Assembly: GCF_014652795.1 (NCBI RefSeq)
Contig: NZ_BMZM01000004.1
Location: forward strand, 248,001 to 312,000
Source: Kushneria pakistanensis
GTDB taxonomy: Bacteria; Pseudomonadota; Gammaproteobacteria; Pseudomonadales; Halomonadaceae
Length of the DNA stretch: 64,000 bases
Direction of reading: 5' to 3'
Shown: positions 54,168 to 64,000 of the stretch, in pieces
Layout of the letters: the number at the start of each line of letters is the position of its first letter
Numbering within the stretch: position 1 is the first letter of the stretch
Notes under the pieces: generated by a model
The model's database searches: none
Seen by the model: the letters and a program-made list of their open reading frames with translations, nothing else
What the model was told of the DNA's origin: nothing
Made by a program: the position numbers and the translations under genes

Positions 54168-54932
54168 TCAGGGGCAGATGTTGAGTGCGATATTCTGCTC
54201 GCTCAGCAGGCGACATATTCCCGCGGGCGGCTCCTGATCGGTAAACAGGGCATGGATCTGATTGAGGTGCCCCAGCCTTACCACGGCGTTGCGTGCAAAC
54301 TTGGAGTGATCGGCGGCCAGATAGACCTGGCGTGAATTGCTGATGATCGCCTGCGCCACCCTGACTTCCTGATAGTCAAAATCGAGCAGAGCGCCATCTT
54401 CATCAATGCTGCTGATGCCTATGATGCCAAAGTCGACCTTGAACTGATTGATGAAATCCACCGTGGCCTCGCCGATGATGCCGCCATCGCGCGAGCGTAC
54501 GCTGCCGCCGGCCACGATGACATTGAAGTCCTCGCGGTGTTGGAGCGTGGCGGCGACATTAAGGTTGTTGGTGATGATTTCCAGCCCCTGATGATGGAGC
54601 AGCGCTTCGGCGATCAGTTCGGTACTGGTCCCGATATTGATAAAAAGCGAGCTCTGATTCGGGATCTGCTCTGCCAGTGCACGGGCAATGCGGGCCTTGG
54701 CATCGTGATTGATCAGCTTTCGTGCACTGTAGGCCGTATTGACCGTGCTGGATTCCAGCATACCGGCGCCGCCATGCACCCGCCGGATCAGCTGCTCATC
54801 GGCCAGTACCTTGAGATCGCGTCGGATGGTCTGCGGTGTGACATCGAAGTGATGTGCCAGCTGTTCAATGGTCGCGTAGCCCTGACGCTTGACCATGTCA
54901 GCGATCGTATTGTGACGTTCCTGCTGGGTCAT
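54168..54932 (-). CDS. glpR: Glycerol-3-phosphate regulon repressor (DeoR family)
   Basis: 254 residues. DeoR helix-turn-helix QGYATIEQLAHHFDVTPQTIRRDLKVLADEQLIRRVHGGA, then the sugar-phosphate-sensing domain with IFINIGTSTELIAEALLHHQGLEIITNNLNVA, GGSVRSRDGGIIGEATVDFINQFKVDFGIIGISSIDEDGALLDFDYQEVRVAQAII and ADHSKFARNAVVRLGHL. It sits between glpD and the divergent glpFK pair and should repress both until glycerol-3-phosphate binds. Confidence 0.93.
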   Translation of the reverse strand: MTQQERHNTIADMVKRQGYATIEQLAHHFDVTPQTIRRDLKVLADEQLIRRVHGGAGMLESSTVNTAYSARKLINHDAKARIARALAEQIPNQSSLFINIGTSTELIAEALLHHQGLEIITNNLNVAATLQHREDFNVIVAGGSVRSRDGGIIGEATVDFINQFKVDFGIIGISSIDEDGALLDFDYQEVRVAQAIISNSRQVYLAADHSKFARNAVVRLGHLNQIHALFTDQEPPAGICRLLSEQNIALNICP

Positions 54933-55291
54933 GTTCTGTCCTGTCCTGTCCGGCGTGTTGCCTGGCGCTGATCGAGATGGCCAGGTTATCCCTGTGCTAC
55001 CCGTCCGGCAATAGCCCTTTTCGTATCATTTTGACCTGATCAGTATCATGTTCGCCAGACAACAACAGGCGTTGTTTTTTGCACTGTTCAAGGGGGTAAA
55101 AACCCCTGAAAATGGTGTGTAATACTAAGGTTTAAAAGCCATTAAAATCATTAAAATCAGATGCTTATTACGATTTTTTCAAAAAGTCGGAAACGGCACA
55201 TCGTTTTTTTCAATGGTTACTATAGGATGCTCGGAAAACAACACAAGCACGTCTTGAATGTGTTAAAACCAACGTCATCCCGGGGTAAAAA
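54933..55291. promoter_or_regulatory. glpR-glpF divergent control region
   Basis: About 360 bases without a gene. An ATGTTCG half-site (55048-55054) like those of the glpD operators and a TGTTCA (55085-55090) lie on the glpF side. The last 150 bases before glpF are AT-rich, with T runs at 55074-55080 and 55204-55210, and look like a long leader. No perfect GlpR palindrome was found here. Confidence 0.4.
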
Positions 55292-57587
<2,296 letters not shown>

Positions 57588-57635
57588 TCGCTATCGATAA
57601 AGGAAAACGCGGGGCTTTCGGTTCTTGAATGCCCC

Positions 57636-57667
57636 CCGACCCTGCTGGGCTATCTCGGCAGGGTCGG
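57636..57667 (+). terminator. Hairpin after glpK
   Basis: Perfect 10-bp stem CCGACCCTGC (57636-57645) / GCAGGGTCGG (57658-57667), 48 bases past the stop, without a T run. The following stretch to the tRNA promoter has no gene. Confidence 0.5.
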
Positions 57668-57769
57668 CAATTCTGCTGCCAGTCTCGGCTTGTGTTTTGC
57701 CTGGCCGGTATTGGGCAGACGCATGGCATTGCAACGTTATGGTTTTATAACAATAAATCGCCTGAACGG

Positions 57770-57797
57770 TTGCGCTTGATCAGAAAATAAGTACAAT
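57770..57797 (+). promoter_or_regulatory. Promoter of the tRNA-Val pair
   Basis: TTGCGC (57770-57775), 16-base spacer, TACAAT (57792-57797), followed by a GC-rich AGCGCAGCG discriminator as is usual for stringently controlled stable-RNA promoters. The first tRNA starts 39 bases later. Confidence 0.65.
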
Positions 57798-57836
57798 AGC
57801 GCAGCGTTGAAACGGCACTTCCATGCCATTGAAGCA

Positions 57837-57912
57837 GGACCGTAGCTCAGTTGGTTAGAGCGCCACGTTGACATCGTGGAGGTCAGCGGTTCAAATCCGC
57901 TCGGTCCTACCA
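57837..57912 (+). tRNA. tRNA-Val (anticodon GAC), copy 1
   Basis: 76 bases. Acceptor GGACCGT/CGGTCC-type pairing, D arm GCTCAGTTGGTTAGAGC, anticodon stem CCACG/CGTGG with loop TTGACAT (anticodon GAC, codons GUC/GUU), T arm with TTCAAAT, encoded CCA. Identical in sequence to copy 2. Confidence 0.97.
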
Positions 57913-57962
57913 TCGCTTTAAGTGCGCAGGATATGGAAAGCTGTTACAGCCATTGATTTACA

Positions 57963-58038
57963 GGACCGTAGCTCAGTTGGTTAGAGCGCCACGTTGACAT
58001 CGTGGAGGTCAGCGGTTCAAATCCGCTCGGTCCTACCA
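57963..58038 (+). tRNA. tRNA-Val (anticodon GAC), copy 2
   Basis: An exact copy of the tRNA at 57837-57912, 50 bases further on. The two are presumably cut from one transcript that ends at the strong terminator 8 bases downstream. Confidence 0.97.
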
Positions 58039-58046
58039 GAATATTG

Positions 58047-58080
58047 AAAAGCCCGCCACGGTCTCCGTGGCGGGCTTTTT
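58047..58080 (+). terminator. Terminator of the tRNA-Val operon
   Basis: A 15-bp stem including GCCCGCCACGG / CCGTGGCGGGC with a TCT loop and flanking A and T runs. It can also end the convergent msrC transcript. Confidence 0.93.
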
Positions 58081-58114
58081 GTCGTTCAAATGCCTGACAC
58101 GAGACGGCGCCTGG

Positions 58115-58597
58115 TCAGATGGACGTCGGCAGGTCACTTTGCGCCACCAGCACCTGGCACATTGCTTCAATACCGGCCTGGTCTTCAATGCTGAAACGAC
58201 CGGGCAGAGGGCTGTCCAGATCCAGTACGCCCCAGAGGCGATCGTCAACGATCAATGGCACAACAAGTTCGGAGCGTGAAGCTGCGTCACAGGCAATGTG
58301 GCCCGGGAAGGCATGAACATCCTCGACACGCTGGGTCTGGCGCGTGCGCGCCGCGGCACCGCAGACACCTTCTTCAAAGGCGATGGGGTTGCACGCCGGC
58401 TGCCCCTGAAATGGACCAAGGCGCAGTACGCGTTCTTCGCGCTGGATATAAAAGCCTGCCCAGTTAAGCTCGGGAATCTGCTGAAAGATAAAGGCAGCCA
58501 TCTGTGAGGTGTTGGTCACCCAGTCCCGCGTGTCGAGCAGTGCCGTCAATTGACGCTTGAGCATGCCGTAATCGGTGATGGGTCGTGTGTCGTTCAT
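58115..58597 (-). CDS. msrC: Free methionine-(R)-sulfoxide reductase (GAF domain)
   Basis: 160 residues forming one GAF domain. The three redox Cys of the fRMsr family stand at 69, 79 and 103, the same 10 and 24 residue spacing as E. coli Cys84/94/118: QPACNPIAFEEGVCGAAARTRQ and HIACDAASRSELVVP. It reduces free methionine-R-sulfoxide. It lies just after the methionine importer metNIQ on the same strand, separated by a terminator, so the pairing makes sense: import, then repair of oxidised methionine. Confidence 0.92.
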   Translation of the reverse strand: MNDTRPITDYGMLKRQLTALLDTRDWVTNTSQMAAFIFQQIPELNWAGFYIQREERVLRLGPFQGQPACNPIAFEEGVCGAAARTRQTQRVEDVHAFPGHIACDAASRSELVVPLIVDDRLWGVLDLDSPLPGRFSIEDQAGIEAMCQVLVAQSDLPTSI

Positions 58598-58631
58598 GAA
58601 TTATCTCGATGCCTGAATAACAATCTGCATA

Positions 58632-58660
58632 ACAAAAAGGGCCGGCATGGGCCGGCCCCT
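58632..58660 (-). terminator. Terminator of metNIQ
   Basis: Stem GGGCCGGC (58639-58646) / GCCGGCCC (58651-58658), then TTTTT on the minus strand (58638-58634), about 20 bases past the metQ stop. Confidence 0.88.
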
Positions 58661-58677
58661 GTCAACAATATGGTTGC

Positions 58678-59496
58678 TTACTGCTCGTTTTCCCAGCCTG
58701 CGATGGCACCACCCTGGAAGAGCTCATTGGCCCTGTCGATGACCTGCTGGCTCTGGAAGGCGTCCACGAGGTGCTGAATCTTCTCGCTGTTTTGATCGCC
58801 CTGGCGCACCACAATAAGGTTCACATAGGGGGAGTCGCCATCCTCGACAATGAGCGCCTGATCGACGGTCATGTCAGCGGCGACCGAGTAGGTGCTGTTG
58901 ATGAAGGCCATATCGACATCCGGCAGGGCGCGCGTGAGCTGGGCAGCGTCCAGTTCGCGCAGCTGATAGTTGTGAGGGTTGTCGGTGATGTCGTCCGGCG
59001 TGGCAGTGGGACTCTGCGGATCGCGCAGTTCGATCAGGTTTTCGCGTGCCAGCAGCAGCAGGGCGCGCGCTTCGTTGGAAGGATCATTGGGCACGGCAAT
59101 GGTCGCGCCATCCGGCAGTTCATCAATGCTCTGATATTTGTCGGAGTAGGCGCCGATCGGATATACGAATGTCTTGCCGGCCGCGACAAAGTCAAAGCCG
59201 CGGTCTTCCATCATGCTGTCCAGATAGGGCTGGTGCTGATAGGCGTTGGCATCAATGCTGCCGTCATCGAGTGCGGCATTGGGAGAGACGTAATCGTTGA
59301 ACTCGGTGATTTTAACGTTCAGCCCGTACTGCTCTTTAGCGACTTCCGCGGCGGTTTCCATGAGGGCGGTTTCAGGGCCTGCCATGGTGCCAACACGAAC
59401 CGTGTTCTCATCGTCGCTCTGGCTGCCGCAACCGGCGATAACGACGCTGGCGCTTAATGCAAGGGCAGCGCCCAGTCCCTTCGGTGAAATTCTCAT
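58678..59496 (-). CDS. metQ: Methionine ABC transporter substrate-binding lipoprotein
   Basis: 272 residues, NlpA/MetQ family. Lipoprotein signal with Cys23 in VVIAGCGSQ. Typical blocks: VRVGTMAGPETALMETAAEVAKEQYGLNVKITEFNDYVSPNAALDDGSIDANAYQHQPYLD, PIGAYSDKYQSIDELPDGATIAVPNDPSNEARALLLL and DVDMAFINSTY. It is anchored to the inner membrane, captures methionine and delivers it to MetI. It is last in the operon metN-metI-metQ. Confidence 0.95.
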   Translation of the reverse strand: MRISPKGLGAALALSASVVIAGCGSQSDDENTVRVGTMAGPETALMETAAEVAKEQYGLNVKITEFNDYVSPNAALDDGSIDANAYQHQPYLDSMMEDRGFDFVAAGKTFVYPIGAYSDKYQSIDELPDGATIAVPNDPSNEARALLLLARENLIELRDPQSPTATPDDITDNPHNYQLRELDAAQLTRALPDVDMAFINSTYSVAADMTVDQALIVEDGDSPYVNLIVVRQGDQNSEKIQHLVDAFQSQQVIDRANELFQGGAIAGWENEQ

Positions 59497-59609
59497 GAGT
59501 CCTATCCTTCCAATGGGTTCGACAGGCGTTGCTGTCGAAAGGGTTTAACGGGCCGTTGGTCATTGCCCGTGGATGTCGTCATTATTGTTTTTAAGACCGT
59601 TGCCGGCGT

Positions 59610-60263
59610 TTAGCGATGGCGGCTGCGGTGCACGAAGAAATCGCCCAGCATCTGTACGCCCTGCACCATGACCACCATGATCAGTACCGTGACCAGCATG
59701 ACCATGGGATTGTAACGCGAGTAGCCGTAGTTGTAGGCCACGGCGCCCAGGCCGCCGGCTCCGATGGCGCCGGCCATGGCGCTGTAGCCAATCAGCGCGA
59801 TAATGGTGATGGTGGCGGCCGTGATCAGCCCGCCCCGTGCCTCGGGCAGCAGGACCCGGGTAATGATCTGCCACGGCGTGGCGCCCATTGATTCGGCCGC
59901 CTCGATCAGGCCGTGGGGCACCTCGTTGAGTGCGCCTTCGACCAGGCGTGCGACAAAGGGTATGGCGGCAATGCTCAGCGGAACCAGTGCTGCGGTGGTG
60001 CCAATGTAGGAGCCCACCAGCCAGCGGGTGAAGGGTGCCAGTGCCAGCATCAAAATGATAAAGGGCACCGAGCGGCCGATGTTGACGATCAGGCTGATGG
60101 CCCGGTTGAGCACCGGCATGGCCATGATGCGGTTTTCGCGAGTGACATAAAGCGCTACGCCCATGACGATCCCCAGCACGATGCCAATAAGGCCGCTGCA
60201 GATGACCAGATAAAAGGTGTCGAAAACGGCGTCGAGAATACGATCAATCATGGCGCTGGACAT
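59610..60263 (-). CDS. metI: Methionine ABC transporter permease
   Basis: 217 residues from MSSAMIDRILDAVFDTFYLV (CGGAGG upstream; the frame from 60341 is rejected). Five spans; the BPD_transp_1 coupling motif is EVPHGLIEAAESMGATPWQIITRVLLPEARGGL (EAA-type loop contacting MetN). It starts inside the last 20 bases of metN, so the two are translationally coupled. Confidence 0.94.
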   Translation of the reverse strand: MSSAMIDRILDAVFDTFYLVICSGLIGIVLGIVMGVALYVTRENRIMAMPVLNRAISLIVNIGRSVPFIILMLALAPFTRWLVGSYIGTTAALVPLSIAAIPFVARLVEGALNEVPHGLIEAAESMGATPWQIITRVLLPEARGGLITAATITIIALIGYSAMAGAIGAGGLGAVAYNYGYSRYNPMVMLVTVLIMVVMVQGVQMLGDFFVHRSRHR

Positions 60264-61287
60264 GGCCAAGTACCTCCGTTTGAACGTCAAGCGTTTGTAG
60301 ATGATCCATGGCGGCGCCCAGGGTGTTTCGGGCGCCGTCAAGCTCCACGATCATCAGGCCCAGTGTGCGTCCCTGAATGTTTTCAACGCGCGCCTGCAGG
60401 ATGCGCAGTCGAATGCCGAACTGCTGCTCAAGGTGGGTCATCAGCTCGCTGGACAGTGCCTGACCGCGGAAGGTCAGGCGCACGACAGCCAGGCTGTTAT
60501 CCCCGGCGTGATCCGTCATGCGCTGCAGGAGGGTGTTTGAGGGGGCCAGCTGCAGGAAGTCGTTGAGAAAGAGTCGACCTTCCTCGGTGGTGGGGCGGGT
60601 AAAGAAATCGCCGACCGGAGAGGTTTCTACCAGCGCTCCGCCGCTGATCAATGCCACCTGATCGCAGATGCTCCTGACCACTTCCATTTCATGGGTGATC
60701 AGCAAAATGGTCAGTCCCAGCCGCTGGTTGATATCTCTTAACAGCGACAGGATGGCGCTGGTGGTCTGCGGGTCCAGCGCTGAGGTGGCCTCATCGCACA
60801 GCAGGGCCTGCGGGTTGCTTGCCAGTGCCCGGGCAATGGCCACGCGCTGTTTCTGGCCGCCCGAGAGGGCAGCAGGGTAAGCATTGGCACGCTCATTGAG
60901 GCCGGTCAGTTCCAGCAGCTCATCGATACGCTGATCGATCTCGCGTCGTGGGGTGCCAATCAGTTCGAGCGGCAGACCAATATTGCCCCGCACGGTGCGG
61001 GACTCAAGCAGATTGAAGTGCTGAAAGATCATGCCGATGCCGTGGCGTGCCTTTCTAAGCTCGGTCTTGTTCATGGTCGTCAGTTCCTGACCGGCCACGA
61101 ATACCCGGCCCCGGGTCGGGCGCTCGAGCAGATTGACGCATCGGATCAGGGTGCTCTTGCCGGCACCGGAAACACCGATGACACCAGTGATGCTGCCGGC
61201 AGCCACTTCCAGATTGACGTCCTTGAGCGCCGTCACGGCTTTGGCGCCCTGACCATACACTCGGGTCACATTTTCAAGTCGAATCAT
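60244..61287 (-). CDS. metN: Methionine ABC transporter ATP-binding protein
   Basis: 347 residues from MIRLENVTRVYGQG. Walker A GVSGAGKST, Q-loop MIFQHFNLLESRTV, signature LSGGQKQRVAIARAL, Walker B ALLCDEATSALD, H-loop LLITHEM, then the C-terminal NIL/C2 domain that binds methionine and inhibits transport when the cell is full. The frame extends to 61407, but the family starts at 61287. I saw no MetJ box or SAM riboswitch upstream. Confidence 0.95.
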   Translation of the reverse strand: MIRLENVTRVYGQGAKAVTALKDVNLEVAAGSITGVIGVSGAGKSTLIRCVNLLERPTRGRVFVAGQELTTMNKTELRKARHGIGMIFQHFNLLESRTVRGNIGLPLELIGTPRREIDQRIDELLELTGLNERANAYPAALSGGQKQRVAIARALASNPQALLCDEATSALDPQTTSAILSLLRDINQRLGLTILLITHEMEVVRSICDQVALISGGALVETSPVGDFFTRPTTEEGRLFLNDFLQLAPSNTLLQRMTDHAGDNSLAVVRLTFRGQALSSELMTHLEQQFGIRLRILQARVENIQGRTLGLMIVELDGARNTLGAAMDHLQTLDVQTEVLGHVQRHD

Positions 61288-61556
61288 CGGATTGGAATGT
61301 CTTAAATACAGTTGGGTCGTGCACCACCGCTTGCGTACCTGACGTGGTGAATGTGATCGTCGTGAAAAGTGCGCTGGGCACAAGGCGCGCCAGTATACTT
61401 GATCCATCGCGCTTGCGCGTCATAAGTACCCGGTAGGGCGGCTATATGAAAATGCCCTCGGTTGCACCCGGCATGATATCTCCCTGAACACGTATCGAGT
61501 GACAGGGCGCACCGATCAGGCGAGTATGGTCAGTTTCATCTGTCAGTGAGGCCATC

Positions 61557-62165
61557 ATGTTTACCGGTATCGTACAGGGCATGGCCCGAGTGGTATCCAT
61601 CGAGCGCTTGGAGGGGCTCAATCGTCATGTCATCGACATGCCCGGCCATCTGCTGGAGGGGCTGGCCCATGGCGCATCAATCGCGCATAACGGCTGCTGT
61701 CTGAGCGTTACGAGCATCAATGGCACGCACATCGGCTTTGACCTCATGCGCGAAACGCTGGCCCTGACCAACCTGGGTGCGCTTGAAGTTGGAGATGACG
61801 TCAACGTGGAGCGCGCGGCGCGTCTGGGTGATGAAATCGGCGGGCATGCGATGTCAGGTCATGTCATGTGCATGGCAGCGCTGATCTCGCGCGAGGATGC
61901 GCCCAACAACTGTCGTCTCTGGTTTGAACTGCCGCAACAGTGGACAAGGTTTTTGTTCGACAAGGGCTATATCGGGATTGATGGCATCAGCCTGACCATC
62001 GGTGAGGTCAGAAACAACCAGTTTTGTGTCAATCTGATTCCCGATACGCTGGCGCGTACCACTATCGGCACTCGAGAAGTTGGCGATAAGGTCAATATCG
62101 AAATTGATCCTCAGACACAGACCATTGTCGAGACCGTTGAGCGTATTCTTGCCGCAAGAACATGA
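61557..62165 (+). CDS. ribE: Riboflavin synthase
   Basis: 202 residues with two lumazine-binding repeats. MFTGIVQGMARVVSIERLEGLNRHVIDMP and HNGCCLSVTSING form the first, GGHAMSGHVM ends it; the second has FDKGYIGIDGISLTIGEV and NLIPDTLARTT. Closest in pattern to the E. coli RibC type (SGHIM rather than SGHVDG). It makes riboflavin and the diaminouracil from two lumazines. No FMN riboswitch is seen in the 270 bases before it; it lies apart from other rib genes. Confidence 0.93.
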   Translation: MFTGIVQGMARVVSIERLEGLNRHVIDMPGHLLEGLAHGASIAHNGCCLSVTSINGTHIGFDLMRETLALTNLGALEVGDDVNVERAARLGDEIGGHAMSGHVMCMAALISREDAPNNCRLWFELPQQWTRFLFDKGYIGIDGISLTIGEVRNNQFCVNLIPDTLARTTIGTREVGDKVNIEIDPQTQTIVETVERILAART

Positions 62166-62237
62166 AATCACGTGCTGATGTGGCCTGTGTGGGTCGCTTG
62201 CACGGGCGCCATTGGGTAAAATGATCAACGTTTATAT

Positions 62238-62265
62238 AAAACGACCGGCACTGACCGGTCGTTTT
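62238..62265 (+). terminator. Terminator after ribE
   Basis: Stem AAAACGACCGG (62238-62248) / CCGGTCGTTTT (62255-62265). It lies only about 20 bases before the apt gene, so apt must have its promoter inside or just after it or depend on read-through. Confidence 0.85.
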
Positions 62266-62291
62266 GCATATGGGTCGACGAGAGATTGAAC

Positions 62292-62843
62292 GTGGCGACA
62301 AGTATTTACGGCGACTATATCAAGTCGGTTATTCGTACCGTGAAGGATTGGCCGGAACCCGGGGTCAACTTTCGCGACATCACGCCAGTGCTGCAAAACA
62401 GTGCTGCCTTCCGAAAACTGATCGATAGTTTCGTCCATCGATATCAGGAACTTGATATCGATGCGATCGCCGCTATCGATGCGCGCGGCTTTATCATTGG
62501 CGCGCCGCTGGCCTATGAGCTGGGGTGCAGCTTTGTGCCGGTGCGAAAAAAGGGCAAGCTGCCCTTTCGGACCATCAGCGAGACCTACAGCCTCGAGTAC
62601 GGCGAGTCCACCGTGGAGCTGCATTCGGATGCGTTCCAGGCGGGCGACAGAATCCTGCTGGTGGATGATCTGATTGCCACGGGCGGCACCATGCTGGCGG
62701 CTGCCCGGCTGATCGAGCGCAGCGGAGGCATCATCGTTGAAACGGCCGCCATTATTGATCTGCCCGAGCTTGGCGGCGGTGACATGATTCGTGCCGAAGG
62801 CTACAGCGTTTTCGCAGCCTGTACCTTTACAGAAGACGAATGA
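62292..62843 (+). CDS. apt: Adenine phosphoribosyltransferase
   Basis: 183 residues if the GTG at 62292 is used (TTG at 62286 gives 185). GAGAG is 8 bases before the GTG, and [32 protein letters not shown] is the normal N-terminus. The PRPP loop is [22 protein letters not shown], and the dinucleotide block [17 protein letters not shown]. It salvages adenine to AMP. A purine-salvage pair with the next gene. Confidence 0.94.
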   Translation: MATSIYGDYIKSVIRTVKDWPEPGVNFRDITPVLQNSAAFRKLIDSFVHRYQELDIDAIAAIDARGFIIGAPLAYELGCSFVPVRKKGKLPFRTISETYSLEYGESTVELHSDAFQAGDRILLVDDLIATGGTMLAAARLIERSGGIIVETAAIIDLPELGGGDMIRAEGYSVFAACTFTEDE

Positions 62844-62883
62844 GCAGGGCAGACGTGTCCTTCTCGACGCACAGGATATTTCA

Positions 62884-63372
62884 ATGAGTACCGAGCGCTA
62901 CCATAACCAGTTCACGATCTCCTGGGATCGGCTTCATCGTGATGTGCGCATGCTGTGTCATCAGCTCATCGGGCGTGATTTCAAGGGCATCGTGGCCGTG
63001 ACCCGTGGTGGTCTAATACCGGCAGCCCTGATCGCGCGTGAACTCGATATCCGCCTGATCGATACGGTCTGCATCAAAAGCTATGAGCACATGGAGCAAA
63101 GCAGCATCAATGTGCTCAAGGGCATCGATCATGATGGCGATGGCTGGCTTTTGGTGGATGATCTGGTTGATACCGGCAAGACAGCCGGGGCAGTACGCGA
63201 AATGTTGCCGCGCGCGCATTTCGTGACCATCTACGCCAAGCCGGAAGGGCGCCCGATGGTGGATCAGTATCTGACAGAAGTAGCGCAGGATACCTGGATT
63301 CAGTTCCCGTGGGACATGGGAATCTCCTTTGTCGAGCCGCTGGTAGACCAGCTTCGTACCCGCAAGGAGTAA
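62884..63372 (+). CDS. gpt: Xanthine-guanine phosphoribosyltransferase
   Basis: 162 residues (E. coli 152) from [57 protein letters not shown] and PRPP loop [37 protein letters not shown], then DTWIQFPWD, all as in Gpt. It salvages guanine and xanthine. It begins 40 bases after apt and the ung gene follows after 2 bases, suggesting one operon. Confidence 0.94.
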   Translation: MSTERYHNQFTISWDRLHRDVRMLCHQLIGRDFKGIVAVTRGGLIPAALIARELDIRLIDTVCIKSYEHMEQSSINVLKGIDHDGDGWLLVDDLVDTGKTAGAVREMLPRAHFVTIYAKPEGRPMVDQYLTEVAQDTWIQFPWDMGISFVEPLVDQLRTRKE

Positions 63373-63374
63373 CC

Positions 63375-64000
63375 ATGGCCCTGCCGCTGCCCGAGAGCTG
63401 GAGCCGCTACCTTGGCGACGAGGTAAACGCTCCCTATATGCAGGCCCTGAGAGCCTTTTTGCGCCATGAAAAGGATCAGCGCAAGGTCATCTATCCGGCC
63501 TCCGAGAACTGGTTTCGTGCCTTTGAGCTGACGCCGCTGGAAAGTGTCAGGGTGGTCATTCTGGGGCAGGACCCCTATCACGGCCCGGGTCAGGCGCATG
63601 GTCTGTGTTTCTCGGTACGTCCGGACGTCGCCGTTCCGCCATCCCTTGTGAATATCTACAAGGAGCTGCAGAGCGATGATGTGGCCTTTGAGCCGGTCAA
63701 TCACGGGTTTCTGGAGAGCTGGGCACGTCAGGGGGTCTTGCTGCTCAATAGTGTACTGACCGTCGAGCGTGCTCAGGCTGCTTCACATCGCGGGCAGGGC
63801 TGGGAGACCTTTACGGATCGCGCCATTGAAGTCATCAATGAGCACTGTGCACACGTCGTGTTTCTGCTCTGGGGCAGTTATGCCCAGAAAAAGGCGGCTT
63901 TTGTAGACCGCACGAAACATCTGGTGCTGCATGCGCCGCATCCTTCACCGCTGGCAGCGCACCGTGGCTTTTTCGGCTCTCATCACTTTTCAAAGGCCAA
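63375..64000 (+). CDS. ung: Uracil-DNA glycosylase (partial, cut by window end)
   Basis: The frame from ATG 63375 ([16 protein letters not shown]) stays open to the window edge, giving 208 residues. Catalytic block [22 protein letters not shown] with Asp66 and His69, [21 protein letters not shown], and the DNA-intercalation loop [20 protein letters not shown] with the second catalytic His are all there. Only about the last 15 residues are missing. AAGGAG, overlapping the gpt stop, is its ribosome site. It removes uracil from DNA in base-excision repair. Confidence 0.97.
   Translation, partial: MALPLPESWSRYLGDEVNAPYMQALRAFLRHEKDQRKVIYPASENWFRAFELTPLESVRVVILGQDPYHGPGQAHGLCFSVRPDVAVPPSLVNIYKELQSDDVAFEPVNHGFLESWARQGVLLLNSVLTVERAQAASHRGQGWETFTDRAIEVINEHCAHVVFLLWGSYAQKKAAFVDRTKHLVLHAPHPSPLAAHRGFFGSHHFSKA

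Noticed and set aside
57837-58038. The two identical 76-base units as a generic repeat or CRISPR-like element
   Set aside because: They fold as complete tRNA-Val genes; there are only two copies and no cas genes.
61288-61556. SAM riboswitch, MetJ box or FMN riboswitch in the metN-ribE gap
   Set aside because: No AGACGTCT-like repeats and no RFN-type conserved words were found.

Overview
The window reads as chromosomal DNA of a GC-rich gammaproteobacterium. The best guess is a halophile of the Halomonadaceae (Halomonas, Kushneria or Chromohalobacter group). This is an inference from the E. coli-type riboflavin synthase, the enterobacterial/pseudomonad-style arn and glp gene sets, tRNA genes with encoded CCA, the TRAP transporter and the overall gene style; no rRNA or marker gene is present to prove it. 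Coding density is high and one AT-rich block (about 26.5-28.7 kb) stands out as foreign.

Layout. 0-5.2 kb: malonate use, with a divergent GntR regulator, malonyl-CoA decarboxylase, malonyl-CoA synthetase and the two-subunit malonate carrier MadLM. 5.3-6.2 kb: an Mrr-type restriction enzyme. 6.3-22.4 kb: an envelope-defence block, made of the RstA/RstB-like two-component pair, divergent from a complete arnBCADTEF operon (4-amino-4-deoxy-L-arabinose modification of lipid A), a second GT39 glycosyltransferase, and an RND efflux pair (lipoprotein adaptor plus AcrB-like pump). The promoters of the arn operon and of the pump operon are near copies of each other, with the same spacing of three elements, so the two are probably controlled together. 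22.7-29.1 kb: tRNA-Arg(UCG), a decayed LysE-type gene end, a chemoreceptor, an HPP-family membrane protein and a lone AT-rich OLD-like ATPase/TOPRIM nuclease flanked by several hundred bases without clear genes. 29.1-36.7 kb: BON-MscS channel, RarD-like transporter with divergent Lrp regulator, second chemoreceptor, UppP, a small acidic protein, a metallothionein behind a MerR-family-type operator, and a DJ-1/PfpI protein.

36.8-47.7 kb: TetR regulator with a perfect 24-bp palindrome and a DMT exporter, carboxylesterase, TspO, a ketopantoate-reductase-family enzyme, then a hydroxyacid catabolic cluster (D-2-hydroxyacid dehydrogenase carrying an in-frame amber stop, IclR regulator, beta-hydroxyacid dehydrogenase, TRAP transporter QMP). 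47.7-52.3 kb: YjbQ, an NCS2-like permease, an MDR alcohol dehydrogenase, FumC. 52.4-57.6 kb: the glycerol regulon glpD, glpR, glpF and glpK with tandem GlpR-like operators before glpD. 57.8-58.1 kb: two identical tRNA-Val(GAC) genes with promoter and terminator. 58.1-61.3 kb: free methionine sulfoxide reductase and the methionine importer metNIQ, which fit together. 61.5-64 kb: riboflavin synthase and the apt-gpt-ung group, with ung cut by the window end.

Both chemoreceptor genes are preceded by sigma-28-like promoters with the same 16-base spacer, which implies that the organism is flagellated and that these receptors belong to the flagellar regulon. No CRISPR array, rRNA, prophage or complete insertion sequence was seen.
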